Part shown: positions 35,301 to 48,901 of the stretch, in pieces
How the letters are laid out: each line of letters begins with the position of its first letter
Position numbering within the stretch: the stretch's first letter is position 1
Assembly: GCA_022605955.1 (NCBI GenBank)
Contig: JAKCOZ010000007.1
Coordinates: forward strand, 15,071,501-15,135,500
DNA: 64,000 bases
From: Rallus limicola
Lineage: Eukaryota > Chordata > Aves > Gruiformes > Rallidae
Reading direction: 5' to 3'
Position numbers and translations under genes: made by a program
The notes under the pieces: generated by a model
Told to the model about the DNA's origin: nothing
Database searches by the model: none
What the model saw: the letters and a program-made list of their open reading frames with translations, nothing else

Positions 35301-38300
35301 AAAACTTTCTTCAGAGAAGGTTTAAGCCTTTGGATTTAACTATGACTCAGAAATTACAAAATTATCAGTGAGAGGAAGTTTCCCCAAAGTATTGAGGATT
35401 TTTTCTGCATTATAAACCCGAATATTTTAAAAATATTTACAGAGATGCTATGAACCAAACAAGTTCAGCCTTGTACCAAAATGAGCTTATTGTGGTCACT
35501 CAAGTATCAGTCTCCCACACAGTTAGCTTTAATAAATTGCTGTACATGGTACCATTAAAAAATCTGAGTGACCAGAAAAGTTCCTGCTCTGCAATGTAAT
35601 TAAAGTTAAATTAAGACTTTTAAAATGGAGTCTGGTTACATTCATTATGTGGAATTATACATTTTGAGCTCATAAATACATTTTACTATGGTTTCAGTTT
35701 ATTAATTTTTGTTTTTTAATTTGAATATCATAAATTATATATACTGGACATGGTTTCTAGGAGGAATTATCTATTTTTAGGAAACAAAACCGGCACACAT
35801 CTGAGGACTACAGAATGTACTATCATTGTATACTATCCTGGGTAGCAGGAAGAATGATTTATTTGTGACATACAGTCACTCAAAATTCACTTCTTTTCTA
35901 CTTTGTCTTTTTTATTACGTAAAATATCCACACATTTTAAATGTCTTCTTAGTCAGTGGCTACAGTGTCAGGCAAGCAGTTATGCCATTAATGGTTTAAA
36001 GAATGAGTCATCTCTAGAGGATACGTTTTCATCACTTTTGTGTTTAAGGTAATCAATCTGCTATGTTTAAGCATAACACAGATACAGCGATTGCCTCTAA
36101 GGGTTTGTGTGAATGCAGTCAGTATTTCTGTGTGCTTTTAGTTACAACATGATTTCTTTAAATGTATTAATGATATGGTCTTTGTTCCCATGTTTTACCT
36201 GTATTTATATTTTAAATCTATATCTGGATTGTATTAATAGCACGTTTTACATATTTCTTTTTTCTTTCAGGTCAGTGTAATTTGTAATAAAGTGGTAGGA
36301 AGAATCTTCATAGCTGTGAGCCTGGGCTTGCTACAAATATTCAGCAAGTATTTGTTGTCTCAGGAAATTAATTCCATCAGTGCTCTCGCTTGTTAATTAA
36401 TAACAAACAGAGTTATTAATGAAGTTAGTAGGATATCTTTGTTAAGTAACAATGACAGGCTTGTTAGTGTAAGATAATTTTAGATAGTGTAATAAAGCAC
36501 TTACAAGTCTGATCCTGGAAACATGTTTTTATCTGAAAATAAAATGCATCCAAAGAAAGGAAACAATGTTCCACAAATGGAACTACAGTAGTATTGTAAA
36601 ATTAATGCAATTTCTGAGAGATGTTCTGTCTTTTAGGATGGAAAGGAGATGGATCTTTTTAACCCCTCTATTTTCATATTTGTCATTAAGTCAGTATTAG
36701 AAGTCACATTAATATGTAGAATCTGCATTGGATATTTGCTTAATGTGCTGGGGTAGTGAAGAAATACCAAAGATTTAAAAACATCTTTTTTTTTTTTTCC
36801 CCAGAGTGCAGTGATATAATTTTCTTTTATTGCTTAGCAAAGCTCAGAGTCCATGTACAGATGGATGACTTTAATACCCATCTAGCACTGACATTTACAA
36901 AAGTGCCATATTTAGAGACAAATAATTGGCCAGCAGGCTTTGCACTCTTAGCCTCCACTCCCCAAAAGAGACACCACTGAAGAAATATATGTGCTCTTCT
37001 TTGGAGGACAAAGAGGTTTGAAAGTCTGTTGATGAATCACATAAGAAAGGGGGTTTTGAAGTCTTTTGACTGTAATAACATCTTCCCTGCTGAGAAGTTA
37101 ATAATCTGTTGGCTCTCTTTTCCTCTTTTGAACATTAGTTTGAAGAGCTTCCATTATTGTTTTTGTTCCTAGCTGGAAAGAAAGCAAATTCTTTGACCCT
37201 TCTATTATGGGGGGAATAAAGTTTTTCCTTTGCAGTCATGAAACAAACAGACAAACATTTTTAAAGACCAACCCTCCACCTCTTCCCAGCTGAGTGACCA
37301 CAGGGAAGTAAAAGACCTTGGGTTGGGCCATACTCAATGGCTTTTTTTCCCCTTGAAAAAGGAGGATCTTGGATAAGAATCAAGGTTGCAATCATGTACT
37401 AAAGCATGTATCATTGTTTCTTTACTGACAATTTACTCAGAAATGCTATATTAAAATTACTGTGTATGTACTTGCTTCAATTTTTACTGTAATTTTAAAT
37501 ATATATATATATATAAAATTTAGCATATACATAATTCTTTCCTTTTTAGTTTGGTAGCAACAGTGGTGTATGAAGAGCTTGGATGCCAGTAATGTGGATA
37601 ATTAGGAAAATATTGATGAACCAATTTTTTTCCCTTATGAAAGCAGTTAAAAACCTAGGATTTAATGTTTTGAGATGCAATTTTATCTGTCAAATGATAC
37701 CTACTACTTCAATAAAGTATTAACAAATTTTATCTTACATTTTCCTTCTTCTGGGATTTTCTTAAATCACGTTAATATGGTTGTGTCTCTTGCCTAAGTG
37801 GTTCTTATATCACATTGGGATTGACCAACAGGAACAGGGACAGGAGCATCCATAGGAATTGTAAACTGGCATAGATACAAAAAATTCTGGCCTGTTTAAG
37901 GTACAAGGGGTTGATCATTAGTGATAGATGGCCTGATTCACAAAACCTGACCCATCTCATGGGTCCTGTGATCCACTGGATGCTGGTTAGGTGTTTTGGG
38001 TTTGGGTTTTTTTTTGTGTTTTAAACTTATTCCAGGATTTTTAGGATTTTCAAAGTACAATTTTTAAAGCACTAATAATTCCAATAAAAATGCCAGAGTT
38101 CACCTTTTTTCATTAACAAATTATCTGGGATGTGAAAAATGTTTCACAGCATTCTTGTTTCAAAATCTAGATTGCATCTCAAGCTCTGTATATTTGGAGT
38201 GCTGGAATATTTGCTTGTGACACGGGTCAACTTCCCCCGTAGCAAAAGTTTTGCTGACTAATTTAGGAGAATCTTAATTAAGTCACAAGGAACCTGCAAA

Positions 38301-39638
38301 CTAGTAACTGTGAGAATTGAATAATACACTGTCCTCTTTCTTGGGGCAATTTTTGAATTCACTTCTTTTGGAATCTTAAGAAATTATATAGTCAACATTT
38401 TAAAAAGAGGATATTCAACAACAGCAAAAGCATTTTCACTTGGGAAAATGGCATGGTTTGCTTCTGAATGTTGATTTTGTAACAGTTTTGAAATACCTGT
38501 AGTTTTTCCATGTATCTTTTCTCTCACTTTTCCTGAGATCTAAGAAAAGGAAAGTACCTGTTTAGATTTTGTTGCTCTAAGGAAAGGACTCTGAGCTAAA
38601 CAGCAAAGGTTGTTTTTCAAAATAAGAACTAGAACAATTTGTACCTTCTTAGTATGTGGACTTGAGTAATTATTTTGTGAAAAATCAACTCTGCATTTTA
38701 GCCCTGATCTCACATCTCTTGTAGCCCAGTTCAGAAAAAGATACAAAGTGAAGGTCATGCCTCTGTGTGGGAATAGCCCACACAAGCAAACATAAAATCC
38801 ATCTTTTCAAGGTATGAAACCTGAGGTGGAAAGTATCAACCACTTCCAAGTGCAGCAGGAGAACAGGACTAATGGGATTAGCACTAGTCTAACAAGAAAA
38901 CTGTAGAACAAGTTTCTTCAGCTTTTCACTCCCTGTTAATCTGATATTTTCCCTATTTATTTCAACATCTGTGGAACTATTATCCAGATGAACAGCACTG
39001 AAATCACAGCCATTTGACTGACTGTTTATCTTCTACAGTCAAACATAGCTTTTATTTTTACCCTGCTCGAGATGATAATCCACGTTAAAGATGGATTTGT
39101 GACATTAGCAGTCAGATTTGATAACTGTTTAAAATTCCAGCTGGGCAATTAAACAGTGTTAATTTTTGGAACCCCACTTCACTCAATAATGTAACAGGCA
39201 CTTTCCAGATTAATAAGAAATTAGACTATCCATAAACTCTCTGCTGGATGCTAAAAGCTTTGTTGTGACAAAAGTCTTTCACTGTGTGACAATTAAGGCA
39301 TGCATCTAGCTTCCTAGTTTCCAAATCTTCCATGCACAGTTATGCTACTTTGTTGTCATTAAGTCCACAGAAAATGCATCATATCTTCTCACAGACATCT
39401 GCTCAGAGCCTGACTCAAAAAACAGGCTCCATGAAAAGTGGTGTTACTCGAACTCTGTTTCAGAAATGTAAAGGATTAAAAAAACTGTATAACCTCAACA
39501 AAGGGGAGAATTTATTTTGCTGAGACATCCGTAAGTACAAGACCAAGATATGAGACTGGATGCTTTGCAACAATGCACTGACTACTGCACCCTCTTTCCT
39601 GTATTAATTGGTCTTGGTTTTAAATGGTCTTGGTCTTT
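32354..39638. other. Intergenic, no gene seen; very AT-rich in part
   Basis: This is the longest repeat-poor stretch of the window and notably AT-rich between 35200 and 38500. It contains a short (TA)n tract at about 37498-37515 and a perfect 8-bp inverted repeat at 33593-33610. No coding exon recognised. The lack of transposons would fit regulatory DNA, but this is inference. Confidence 0.6.
37498..37515. repeat. (TA)n microsatellite
   Basis: About nine uninterrupted TA units. Confidence 0.9.
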
Positions 39639-39643
39639 ATGAC

Positions 39644-40854
39644 TGTTGTAGTTTTGCGTGGCTGGGTTCTGGTGGAGAAGTGGGGCTGCAGTGGTGGCTT
39701 CTGCAAGAAGCAGCCAGAAGCTCTCTGCAAGCCCCACAGAGCAAACACCAGATGGCTCGAGGCCAGAGTCATTGTTGGCCAAGGCCAAGCCCATCAGCAA
39801 TGGTCACAGCACCTCTGGGAATCACATTTAGGAGAAAAAACCCACAAGCAGCTGCTTTTTGTCACCAGAGAAGGGAGTCAGAAGATGTATGAAACTGTGC
39901 AGGCACCAAGACTGGTGGGGGGACAGGAAGGAGGCTCCCCAGGTGCCGGAGAGAAAGATGCCCCTGCAGCCTGTGGAGAAACTGAGGGTGGAGCGGATGT
40001 CCCCCAGCAGCCCATGGAAAAGGATGAGACCCCACCTGTAGCCCATGGAGAGGTCCCATGCTGGAGCAAGTGAAGACATGTGAAGACTCTGTGACTTCGT
40101 TGGAGGAAGCCTCTGCCAGCACTTGCAGCCCATGGAGAGACACAGAGATGAGAAAGAGAGATAGATCTGTGCTGGTGGAGGTTTGCTGGGGGGACTTGTG
40201 ACTCCATGGGGAAACTGACTGTAGCAGTCTGTGCTTGAGAGACTGAGAGACACTCTATGATTTATGACTGTACCCCATAGCAGTGACCCATGCTAGGGCA
40301 GCTGGTGGACAGCTGAAGTCCTGTGGGAAAGGACTCATGTTGGAGAAGTTCATGGAGGACTGTCTCTCGTGGGTGGGACTGGAAGCAGGTGAAGGGTGTG
40401 GGGAATGCTCCCTTCCGCCCTCCCCCCCACCCCCGCACTGCCTCCAGCTAAGAAGTAAAACATCTCATGAGGAACTGACTGAAACCCCCATTCCCCCAGT
40501 CCCTGCCCCTCCCTGTGCCACAATAGGGGAGGAAGAAGTTAGCAAAATCATGAGTAAAGTGAAGTCTGCTGAGAAGGGAAGGCTGGGGGGAGGTGCTTTA
40601 AGATCTGTTTGCACTTCTCATTGTTCAACTCTGGTGTCACTGGGTGTGCAGTGTAGGGTAATAAATTAGTTTTCTCTTCTTTCTTCTGTGTTGAGTCTGT
40701 TTTGCCCACGACACTAATTGCAGAATGATCTCTCGATGTTCTTATCTCAACTTCTGAGCCTCTCAATGTGTGTTTTCTCCCTTGTCCAGCTGAAAAGGGG
40801 CTTGATAGACCAACTTGGGTGGGTGTCTGGCCTCAGGCCAAGGTCAAATCACCA
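39644..40854 (+). mobile_element. Solo LTR of an avian endogenous retrovirus with near-perfect target duplication
   Basis: The LTR begins TGTTGTAGTTTTGCGTGGCT and ends ...AAATCACCA, and is about 1.2 kb long. It is flanked by ATGAC (39639-39643) and ATGGC (40855-40859), a five-base target duplication with one mismatch. Inside are a purine-rich body with recurring 'CCCATGG...CTGGAGCA' units, AATAAA at 40660-40665 and GTTTTGCCCACGACACT. It is related to the LTR at 10403, with the same order of blocks, but diverged enough to be a different subfamily. No internal retroviral genes are present, so LTR-LTR recombination probably removed them. The ERVL-like assignment is tentative. Confidence 0.85.
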
Positions 40855-40859
40855 ATGGC

Positions 40860-43566
40860 TTATGTTTTATTACTCCAATCTCTAGGCAGTGCTGAACATC
40901 TACAGAAAGAAGTAATTGGGAAGTGATGATATCCTACCACTTTGCTCTCCCAGCCATGTCTGAACTGAATTTTGCCCTGGAAAAGTGATTTTTTTTGCCA
41001 CCTGAATTTCTCTCCCTGCCCTACATCACCACATTTCCATGTGCCCTCAGGAATTTTCTGAAGTAATGTTTCATTATGGTAAAACATTGTTTTATTTAAA
41101 TCAGAATGCTCCACAAGGACATTTCAGTATTTATGTATTTCACACTTGTGGAATTTTCCAAAATAACCAGATTATCCTCAGATATCTTAAAAATGGGAAG
41201 TTCTGTGTTTTATTGATACTATATTTTGGACTGCACAATTCTGATAAATGTAAGATAAATCTTTAAAGGACATACTCAAAAGAAACTTAAAATTATTTAA
41301 GACAGGTATTTTTTTCAGATCTTATATGAATTTTGGCAAGATAATTTTTGTAAGCCTTTTTCAAGATTTTATGTGTAATAATAATAATAATAATAAAGTT
41401 TTATATTTATACATCCTTCACCAGCAACTATAAAATTGTTTTTATTTATTATTCTTGGTGAAACCATACACTACAGTGAAACTCAAAATATTCCCCTATT
41501 TATAAAATGCAATAAAAATTTCTCAGATGGCTAGCAATACTGTGCAACAGAAACTAATATTTCCTCCTATGAACAAAAATGTTGCTTTTCAGAGGTAATC
41601 AAAGAATCAGCGAGGATTTGATTCCAGCTTTCTGGTAATGCACTTTAATTTTCTCCTTTTAGCCTGTGTTAGGTAACTAGCACATTGCATAGCCCTGAGG
41701 GAGGCTGAAATCATCTCCACCAAATATGACAGAAAACCTATATTGCTTTCAGAAGGGTTAAGACTACGCTCGTCAGTAACAAAGTGTTAGCTCTTCTAGT
41801 TGTGCTATACTGGTTGATCCTTTTACAATTACCAAACAATGATTTAAGAAAAGATTAGCTACATTTCTGATATTTATTCCTTTTTTGTTTTGTTTTTTTA
41901 GGGGGGACACAAACTTAACATGAATGCTAACTAAAGGCACAGCTGGCTCTGTGGTGGATTATTCTATTAACATAGACTTTCTCTGTCACAAAGAGCTAGC
42001 ATGGACACAAGAAAAAAATCTCTCCTCCCTGTTTTACAGTTACTGGTTTAACTCTGGTTGTTTTTTTTTCTGTTGTCTAAAAGCCACACTGGCCACATGG
42101 ACCACTGCTGATTTGAGGCTGTTTCCCAGAATACCTCTTCTGACATCCCTTCAGTTGTGGTCCCAGTACATATTTTCAGGAACATTAACATGGTCATGCG
42201 TAACTTTGCTCCTTGGATCACATATGGGTTCTAATCTTTCAAGAAAGAGGAATGGTCATCTGACATTGCTCTTCATGAACAGGTTCAAATTGTAAGCTAA
42301 TTTATTTCAGTCCTGTTTTAAATGGAAAGAGGACATAGGAATAAGTTCCCAGAGTGAAAAGAACGAAGGAGGCACATCTTCTTAGTAGTTCCTATGCTTA
42401 AATGTCAGTAAAAAATGATAATGTTCCCCTCTACAAAAATATATTCTGAAGTTACTCTACAGGCAGAGTTTATGTTATCTTTTGAGCCATCAGTCAGTGA
42501 TTATAATTTCAAAGCAGTACTAATAGCTATTGGTACTAATTTCATAATAAGTTTGACCACAGGGGTTTTGGCTAGGGATGCACTAAGACAATTAATCACC
42601 GAGTACCACTGCAGATGATAATTTTATGTTAAGCTTCAGCTTAGCAAGAATAGAGCTGATGCTGAGTCTGTGCCTTGGCAATGATAAGGGAACCTTTGAT
42701 GAGTATCATATATTTCTCTACCTTCAGAAGAAATATCAGTGAAATGAACATTTGAAATATGATATTGATGAGACCAAAGCAGTCACATCAGTGTACTGCA
42801 TGCAGAGACCCTTAATGATTCCTGCTGTTTATGAATAGCAATTTAGTTATGCAATATAAGAATATCTTAACAGTCTGTCAGTGGTATTATCCCGTTGAGG
42901 TTATTTCTCATTGTTTAATGGAACATTTGTAATCTTAAAATCCAGGGTGGATTTCCTGTAACCATACATATGGAAGAATTCTGGAACATAATTATCATTT
43001 GTGGTATTCCTGAGCTGGACTCTTTCTCCCTCTCCCAGTACACATGCTGCACTAGCTTTGCTACTCATGGTCTTCAGAGTAAATCTCAGCATTCATCTCT
43101 GGTGGGTGAATTTCTATTAGAAAAGCAAGAAACCTCAAAGATGGCAGTGCAGGCTGCCAGGCTTCACTGCCTTGTACACAAGATACCTCCGGGGTAACTC
43201 TTGTCCCCACACCCAACTATTTGCTCAGCCTACTGCCATACCCTTTATTAGGAGAATTTGCTGGGTTTTATAACTGTCTGCCAGAAGATGAGTGGAGGAC
43301 AGTAGGAATGAATGAAAGAAGATCTTCTGGGTTATCAGCTGCACCTGGCTTTCCAGTGGTAACTATCTAAGCCAGTGCTGGGCATCCTGTACAGCACTGG
43401 TTTGTCCCACCAGCTCCCAGCAGCTCAGTGATGGTAGAGAGTGCTCTTCCCAGGAAGGCTGCAGAGCTGAAATGTGTCATAATGGCTTTCATTATCCCTC
43501 TGGCATGTGACTAAGGTTTGGGTGACCCCATTGCTGAGACTGCTGAGAATCTGGTCCTGGCACTGG
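40860..43566. other. Intergenic, no gene seen
   Basis: AT-rich. Includes an (AAT)n microsatellite at 41377-41397. Nothing else recognised. Confidence 0.65.
41377..41397 (+). repeat. (AAT)n microsatellite
   Basis: About seven AAT units in a row. Confidence 0.9.
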
Positions 43567-43615
43567 CAGAGCCTGCCAGACAGTAGGGACAGTCCCTACT
43601 GTCTGGCAGGCTCTG
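43567..43615. repeat. Perfect 23-bp palindrome with a three-base spacer
   Basis: The left arm is 43567-43589 (begins CAGAGCCTGCC, ends AGTAGGGA). The spacer is CAG (43590-43592). The right arm, 43593-43615, is its exact reverse complement. There are no mismatches in 23 pairs. No known repeat family was recognised in it. Confidence 0.95.
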
Positions 43616-46600
43616 TTTTGCCTAAGGACTGGCAAAACTGGGCAGTTTCCTGGGTTTCTGTGTGCTCACAGAGGCAAGATAAACATTATCTCCCAACACA
43701 CACTATGTTCTGTACAAGGACTGAAAAGCTCGCTGTTGTTCAACAGACGACACTTTTACCCTCCTCATTTACCCTGGCCTTTACAGCGAACATGTTACAC
43801 ACTGTGTGTGGGTGGCAGTCATCCATGGGGTCTTCTAGAAGGGACCCCAGGAGCCCAGGAAAGGCACCTGCACCTCCTTTGGGTGGCTCTGACCTGAGGT
43901 CCCCAGGCCTATAAGCTAAGATAATGTCAAGAAATGCTTTGCAAGTTGTGACTACCAAAGGCATCCCTCCTATCCTAAATTAATTATACTTCCTGAGAAC
44001 AGCATTCAAACCTAAACTGAAACTAAATTGAAGAACTGAAAAGTAAAATTAGGATTGGAGCACTCTTCCACAGAGTTTAGGCTTAGACATATTAACAATA
44101 AACCCTTTCCAAAGGGAAAGATCTTGACTAAAACCCAGAAAAAGACAGATGCTCCTGAGGGTCTGTCCTTGATCTTCTGTCTTGGCCCACTGGAAAATGT
44201 AAAGCTTCAAATTTCTGGAAGTGTAGACATGCAAAGTTTGCTATAGTTCGTGTAACAACTCTTGCAGGATACCAAAGCCCTGTATTAAACAACCAGGACA
44301 AGTCCCACTGTGCGCACCTTCTGCACTAGCAGGAGTTAGGTTAGATCCAGCTAATAAGGGTGTTAAATATAACAGGAGTGTATATTATTGGTATAGATTT
44401 CCATAAATAGCTTGAAGTTCCGAAACTTGTGTTTAAATGTTTTCCTTATAATTAAGAGAACCTTCATGTAATAATATCATTAAAATGCTAAAAAAGAAAA
44501 CTGTTGGCAGAAAGGAAGTGCTTTATCGTAATCTTATATTTTCAGCTCTATTGCAGAATCCCTGTGAATTTTAATTTTCTCAATCTGATCTGATTTGTGT
44601 AATGGTTTTGAGATGATCATCATCTGCCTTCAAGTGTATTTTCTTTTTCATCACAGAGCAATAAGGTTTCTGCCTGTTTTGTTCAGCTTTTTCTTAAATC
44701 TCCAAGTGCATGCCAAACACTGAGGGATAATTATACCATCTCTAAGGTATTTTAATCTCCTTATAATTTAATTAAAAATATTTGCTGTGGATTTGTTCAG
44801 GGATAATGGAACATAGGGCTTTGCATTCATTTCATGACTTAATTGAAATCAAGTTCTGTCAAAACAAGAAATGATGTTGCCTAACAGATTCTGGGCACAG
44901 ATTAGCTGATCTGAACAGGCCTTTTCCTCAACAGTTTGCAAATCCCACTGGTAGTTCTTGGGATTTTCCCTCAAAAATGTTCCTGCTACCTATATGAGGA
45001 CAGACAGGCAGATTGTATGCCACTTCACAGCTACACTTCTTGGAGAAAAGCTGTTTAATTTGCATCCAGATAGCAACTATCTTCATACCTTTTAATTAAT
45101 CAGCTCGTGATCCACAAAAATATGCTTCTATGTCACAGTCTTTCCTTACTTTGCTCAATCACTTTTGTGTCTCATATAATGTAGTAATGGGTTGCATTTA
45201 GGGCCACTGAGGTTACCAACAGAGTTTGTGGAATAAGGGAAACCCTTACGTTAGATGACTGGACATCCATTTGCAGATCTCAAGGTACATCCCTCCACTG
45301 GCAGGAGAAGCAATTTAAGCAGCTTCAACTCTCTCCCTTTGTTTCTCTTGCAGCGCAGATCAAAGCCCAGATGAGGCTGGATTGTGCTCCCCTTGGGTTG
45401 ACACTCTGTCCATTCTGCCTGGAAAAACTTCTGCCAATGTCCTTGTTGACAACAAAAAGAAAATGTTTTGACATGTAAATGTTCCTCAAAAGCTGGTGCT
45501 TTTATTGGCGGTGAGTGACACCTTGCTGGATATTTCTACTTGTTTCCGGAGGGCTACATGCAGGGTGAGATTTAGCTCAGTGTGATTAGCAGCCAGCCAA
45601 AATAAGGACAAGAACTATATACTGGACAAGCAGATGAATCCAAAGTTTTAAATGCTATCTTCATTTAATTTGAAAAAGTTTCTTTCACTATGAATGAATT
45701 CACTGTGAATGAATGACTTCATCATCCTCAGTTTCCCCTGAGCACATGCTTTGAAGCCCCTGTTGGTCCCATCCAGCAATGGTGGAAAATATCACATCAT
45801 CAGAATCAAGGCAGTAATTGAAAGTCCTTGATAAAACCCCTCATCTGGCAGACCTTTCTCTTCTGGAGTCCCCCGGCAGCGTGGAATGAAATTGCTTTTC
45901 TACATGTCACACTGGCTAGTCTTGTGGCTCACTTAGCTCAATCACGTGGAAAGTCTTCATGTATCAGGGAAACAACACAGTTTGTCAGGAAGTCTTTTAG
46001 ATGAATGGTGAAATAGCCACTGGACTACAAAAACCTATTACAAGCTGCTGTATATGAAGATAAACCTCCAATCCCGTGTCACAAACAGAAATGTGAAGCC
46101 AATGTGACTTTGTTAAGCTTTTGCAGGGGAAAAGGTGCAAAGCAGCCTGCAGAAATAACAGCAAATTGATCTAGGAACTCTGGATGTTAAATCAGACAAT
46201 TGCTTATGGCAGCTTGAAAAACCTGATCACCTAACCAGTTTCATCACCTACAGTGTGGGTGTAAGAATCAATAGGAACATTTTCCCAATCTTACCTAGTG
46301 TGTTGGTACAAATTAGTCTGAGCAGGTCTTTGGCTTTGTAAATGCAGGCATCTGTCAGTCTTCAGTGGGGGAGTTGTGCTTCATAACAATGTATGAATGT
46401 GGGAAGTAAACCTGTCACCTGTCAGTCTGTCTGAAATGTGCATAAGGTTCCTCACTTTGCCAAAGATCATTAATTACACACAGTGACAATGTGTGGCATT
46501 TAAAAGAAATGTTAAGCAGGTATTTATGGGAAAGTTTAGCAGCAAGTGTATTCTGCCCCTGGCAGAACGAGAGATGGTGGTGGAACCGGTCTGTGGAATA

Positions 46601-48901
46601 AAGCACGCTGATTGTTTTCTTGACAGGCAAAATTACTCAGATCGTGGTGGAAAGCATTTCAACGTTGCAGGGCAGTAAGAATTTGCCTTGGCAGCTCAGT
46701 GTGATATGCATCACAAATGAATATCAGCAATAATTATCAGTTTTACGTTCTGTTAAGCAAAACTCCTTTTTTTTGTTTTTTTGTTTTCATTTCATTTCCA
46801 CATTCACACATACTCATTCTACAAAATGATAGATTTTTCATGGGAAATACTGGATGCCAGAATGAAAGTCTAAAGAATTATCTGACATTTCTGTGAAAAA
46901 AAAAAAAGTAAAATCAGTTTAAAATATTCACTATCCAATCATCCTGAGATGAGCAGGTGGTTGCAATCCTTTTACCACTGAATTTTCTGGAGAGCACCTA
47001 GATTCAGAACTGGTTGGATTTTTAGCTGGGTTCCAAGCAGAAAGAGTGCATGGTGGATGTCACGACCCTGGCAGACTGTGCCCTACTGTATTGCTTTTCC
47101 GCCTGGCATTTGATCAGCTTAAATCCCCATGGAGGGACCACATTTTGTGCTCTGGAGGAATCTGCCCTGCCTGGTGTACTGGTTTGTACCAATACCTACA
47201 GAAGCAGCCTGGGTACTCTCTTTTTTTAATTTATCCAGCATTTCCTCTCTATTGCCTTGTCTGTTTTTCCAGAACAAGTCATTTGCATTAATTTGTATCC
47301 ATTTATACTGATTTATTAGTCATGTGTATTATCCTGCTATATCCTGTTACACCAATTATATCTTTGTTCTGGCTAAAACCTTACAATCCCCCTGGCTTAT
47401 TCCCCATGTTTTCTGCGGACTGACATACTTCCTTCTTCTCCATCCTTCAACCCTTTTCTGAGCAACCCTGTCTCTCAGTCTCAGGTTCCTTGTCCAATTT
47501 AAGCCGTTCTTACATATACTCACTGGCCTTTTGCCCTTTCCCCATGACTCCTGTTAAAAGCCCTCCTCAGTAGCTTGGCGATAGTGTCCATCCTTAACCA
47601 ACCTCTCATGAACACCTTCTCGTATCTGAAGAAGTAAAACTTCCTGCTGGGGGGACCCATGTCCACCTCTTCTGGTGAGACTGGTGAGTCTGTCAGCTTG
47701 CAGGAGAGCAAACAATGCCTGGTGTGCTCAACTGGCTAGGTGAAGATTGGCCATCTGAGCACATCTTCCCTCCTATTTAGCAACCTGGGAGACAGGATGC
47801 AAAATATGATTCAGATTCAGCCCCATGATTGACATTTCACTTGCTTGAGGATGGAAGCACTTGCCGTTGCCACTACCAACACCACCTATTTTGGGAGGGG
47901 AGGATGTGGGATGTGTAACTTCTCTTATTCCACCACAGGGGTTGCCCCAGGACAGATGTCTTTACCAGTTAAGTGGTTCTTTTTGAAGAAGAAATGTTAA
48001 TATCTTTCTAGTTAAGGTCAGAGTTGAAAAGTTTCTTGAGGAATAAGCAGCTCCTCTTTTGTTGGTACTACTGTGTGCCCTGTTAAATAGCAAGCTTATT
48101 TAGATTCCTTTTAAACAACAAAAAAAGAGATTATATAGTCCTGTTTCTGGGTAAGTACTTCCAATATGGTGTTTTTACCATGAAAAACTTGCTAAAGCCT
48201 GTAGAATCTTGTCATCATTGTAAAGAAAAATTACCACCCCAATCATGTGCCTTCTTGCAGAGTGCACCTTGGTTAGTTGCAGAGGAAAAATGTAAGAAAT
48301 GGCCTAAAAGATAATTTTATAGTATTTCCATCAGTTTAATCTTGGGTATGATTTAACTGCATTTACAGCTAGCATGTCTATAGTGATTTGAACACACATT
48401 TTTCACCCAGTTGCCAAAATTTGTTGATTTGCTTATTTGATTCTCTGTTTCTGGCTTAATCAACTGTATCCATCTGTAAAAAAAATCCTATTGTAATTTT
48501 ATCAACCAGATAGTTCGGAGTGTTGAAATGGTTGAGAGAACTTTTGATATAATTTTCCTCCTAGAGATTGAAACTGGAGCACTTAAATCAGTGCTTTCAA
48601 GCAGCTATTTGCTTTCATGAGCATCAGACTTTTCTCTACTAACTGCTGCATGAACTATGTATCAATGAAGTCAGTATGCCTCTTCATTAAAGATTTTGTC
48701 TGTAAAATTTCCATATAGTTCAAAGAACTGAAATATCATCACAGGAGTCATAGTAAAATTTTATTCTAGGTAGGGAGTCAGCTTTCAGTGATACTTTTCT
48801 AATTTCAGCTCATTTGTGGCTTGACCTTGCCTTCAGGGAGGGAAAAAAATGTCTGTGCGGTCCCAGGAATGGATTAGGGTGCCCAGGGATGGAGACCAGC
48901 T
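43616..48901. other. Intergenic, no gene seen
   Basis: AT-rich unique DNA. Includes a 15-bp tandem duplication at 45685-45714 (TCACTATGAATGAAT, then TCACTGTGAATGAAT) and an A run near 46897-46908. No exon or RNA gene supported. Confidence 0.65.

Noticed and set aside
39624..40073. Open frames of up to 149 codons on both strands
   Set aside because: They lie within the LTR and arise from its purine-rich repeated units; no gag, pol or env similarity is visible.
47040..47311. Possible exon after a pyrimidine tract ending TTTTTCCAG
   Set aside because: The acceptor-like signal is common by chance. The following frame closes early and resembles nothing.
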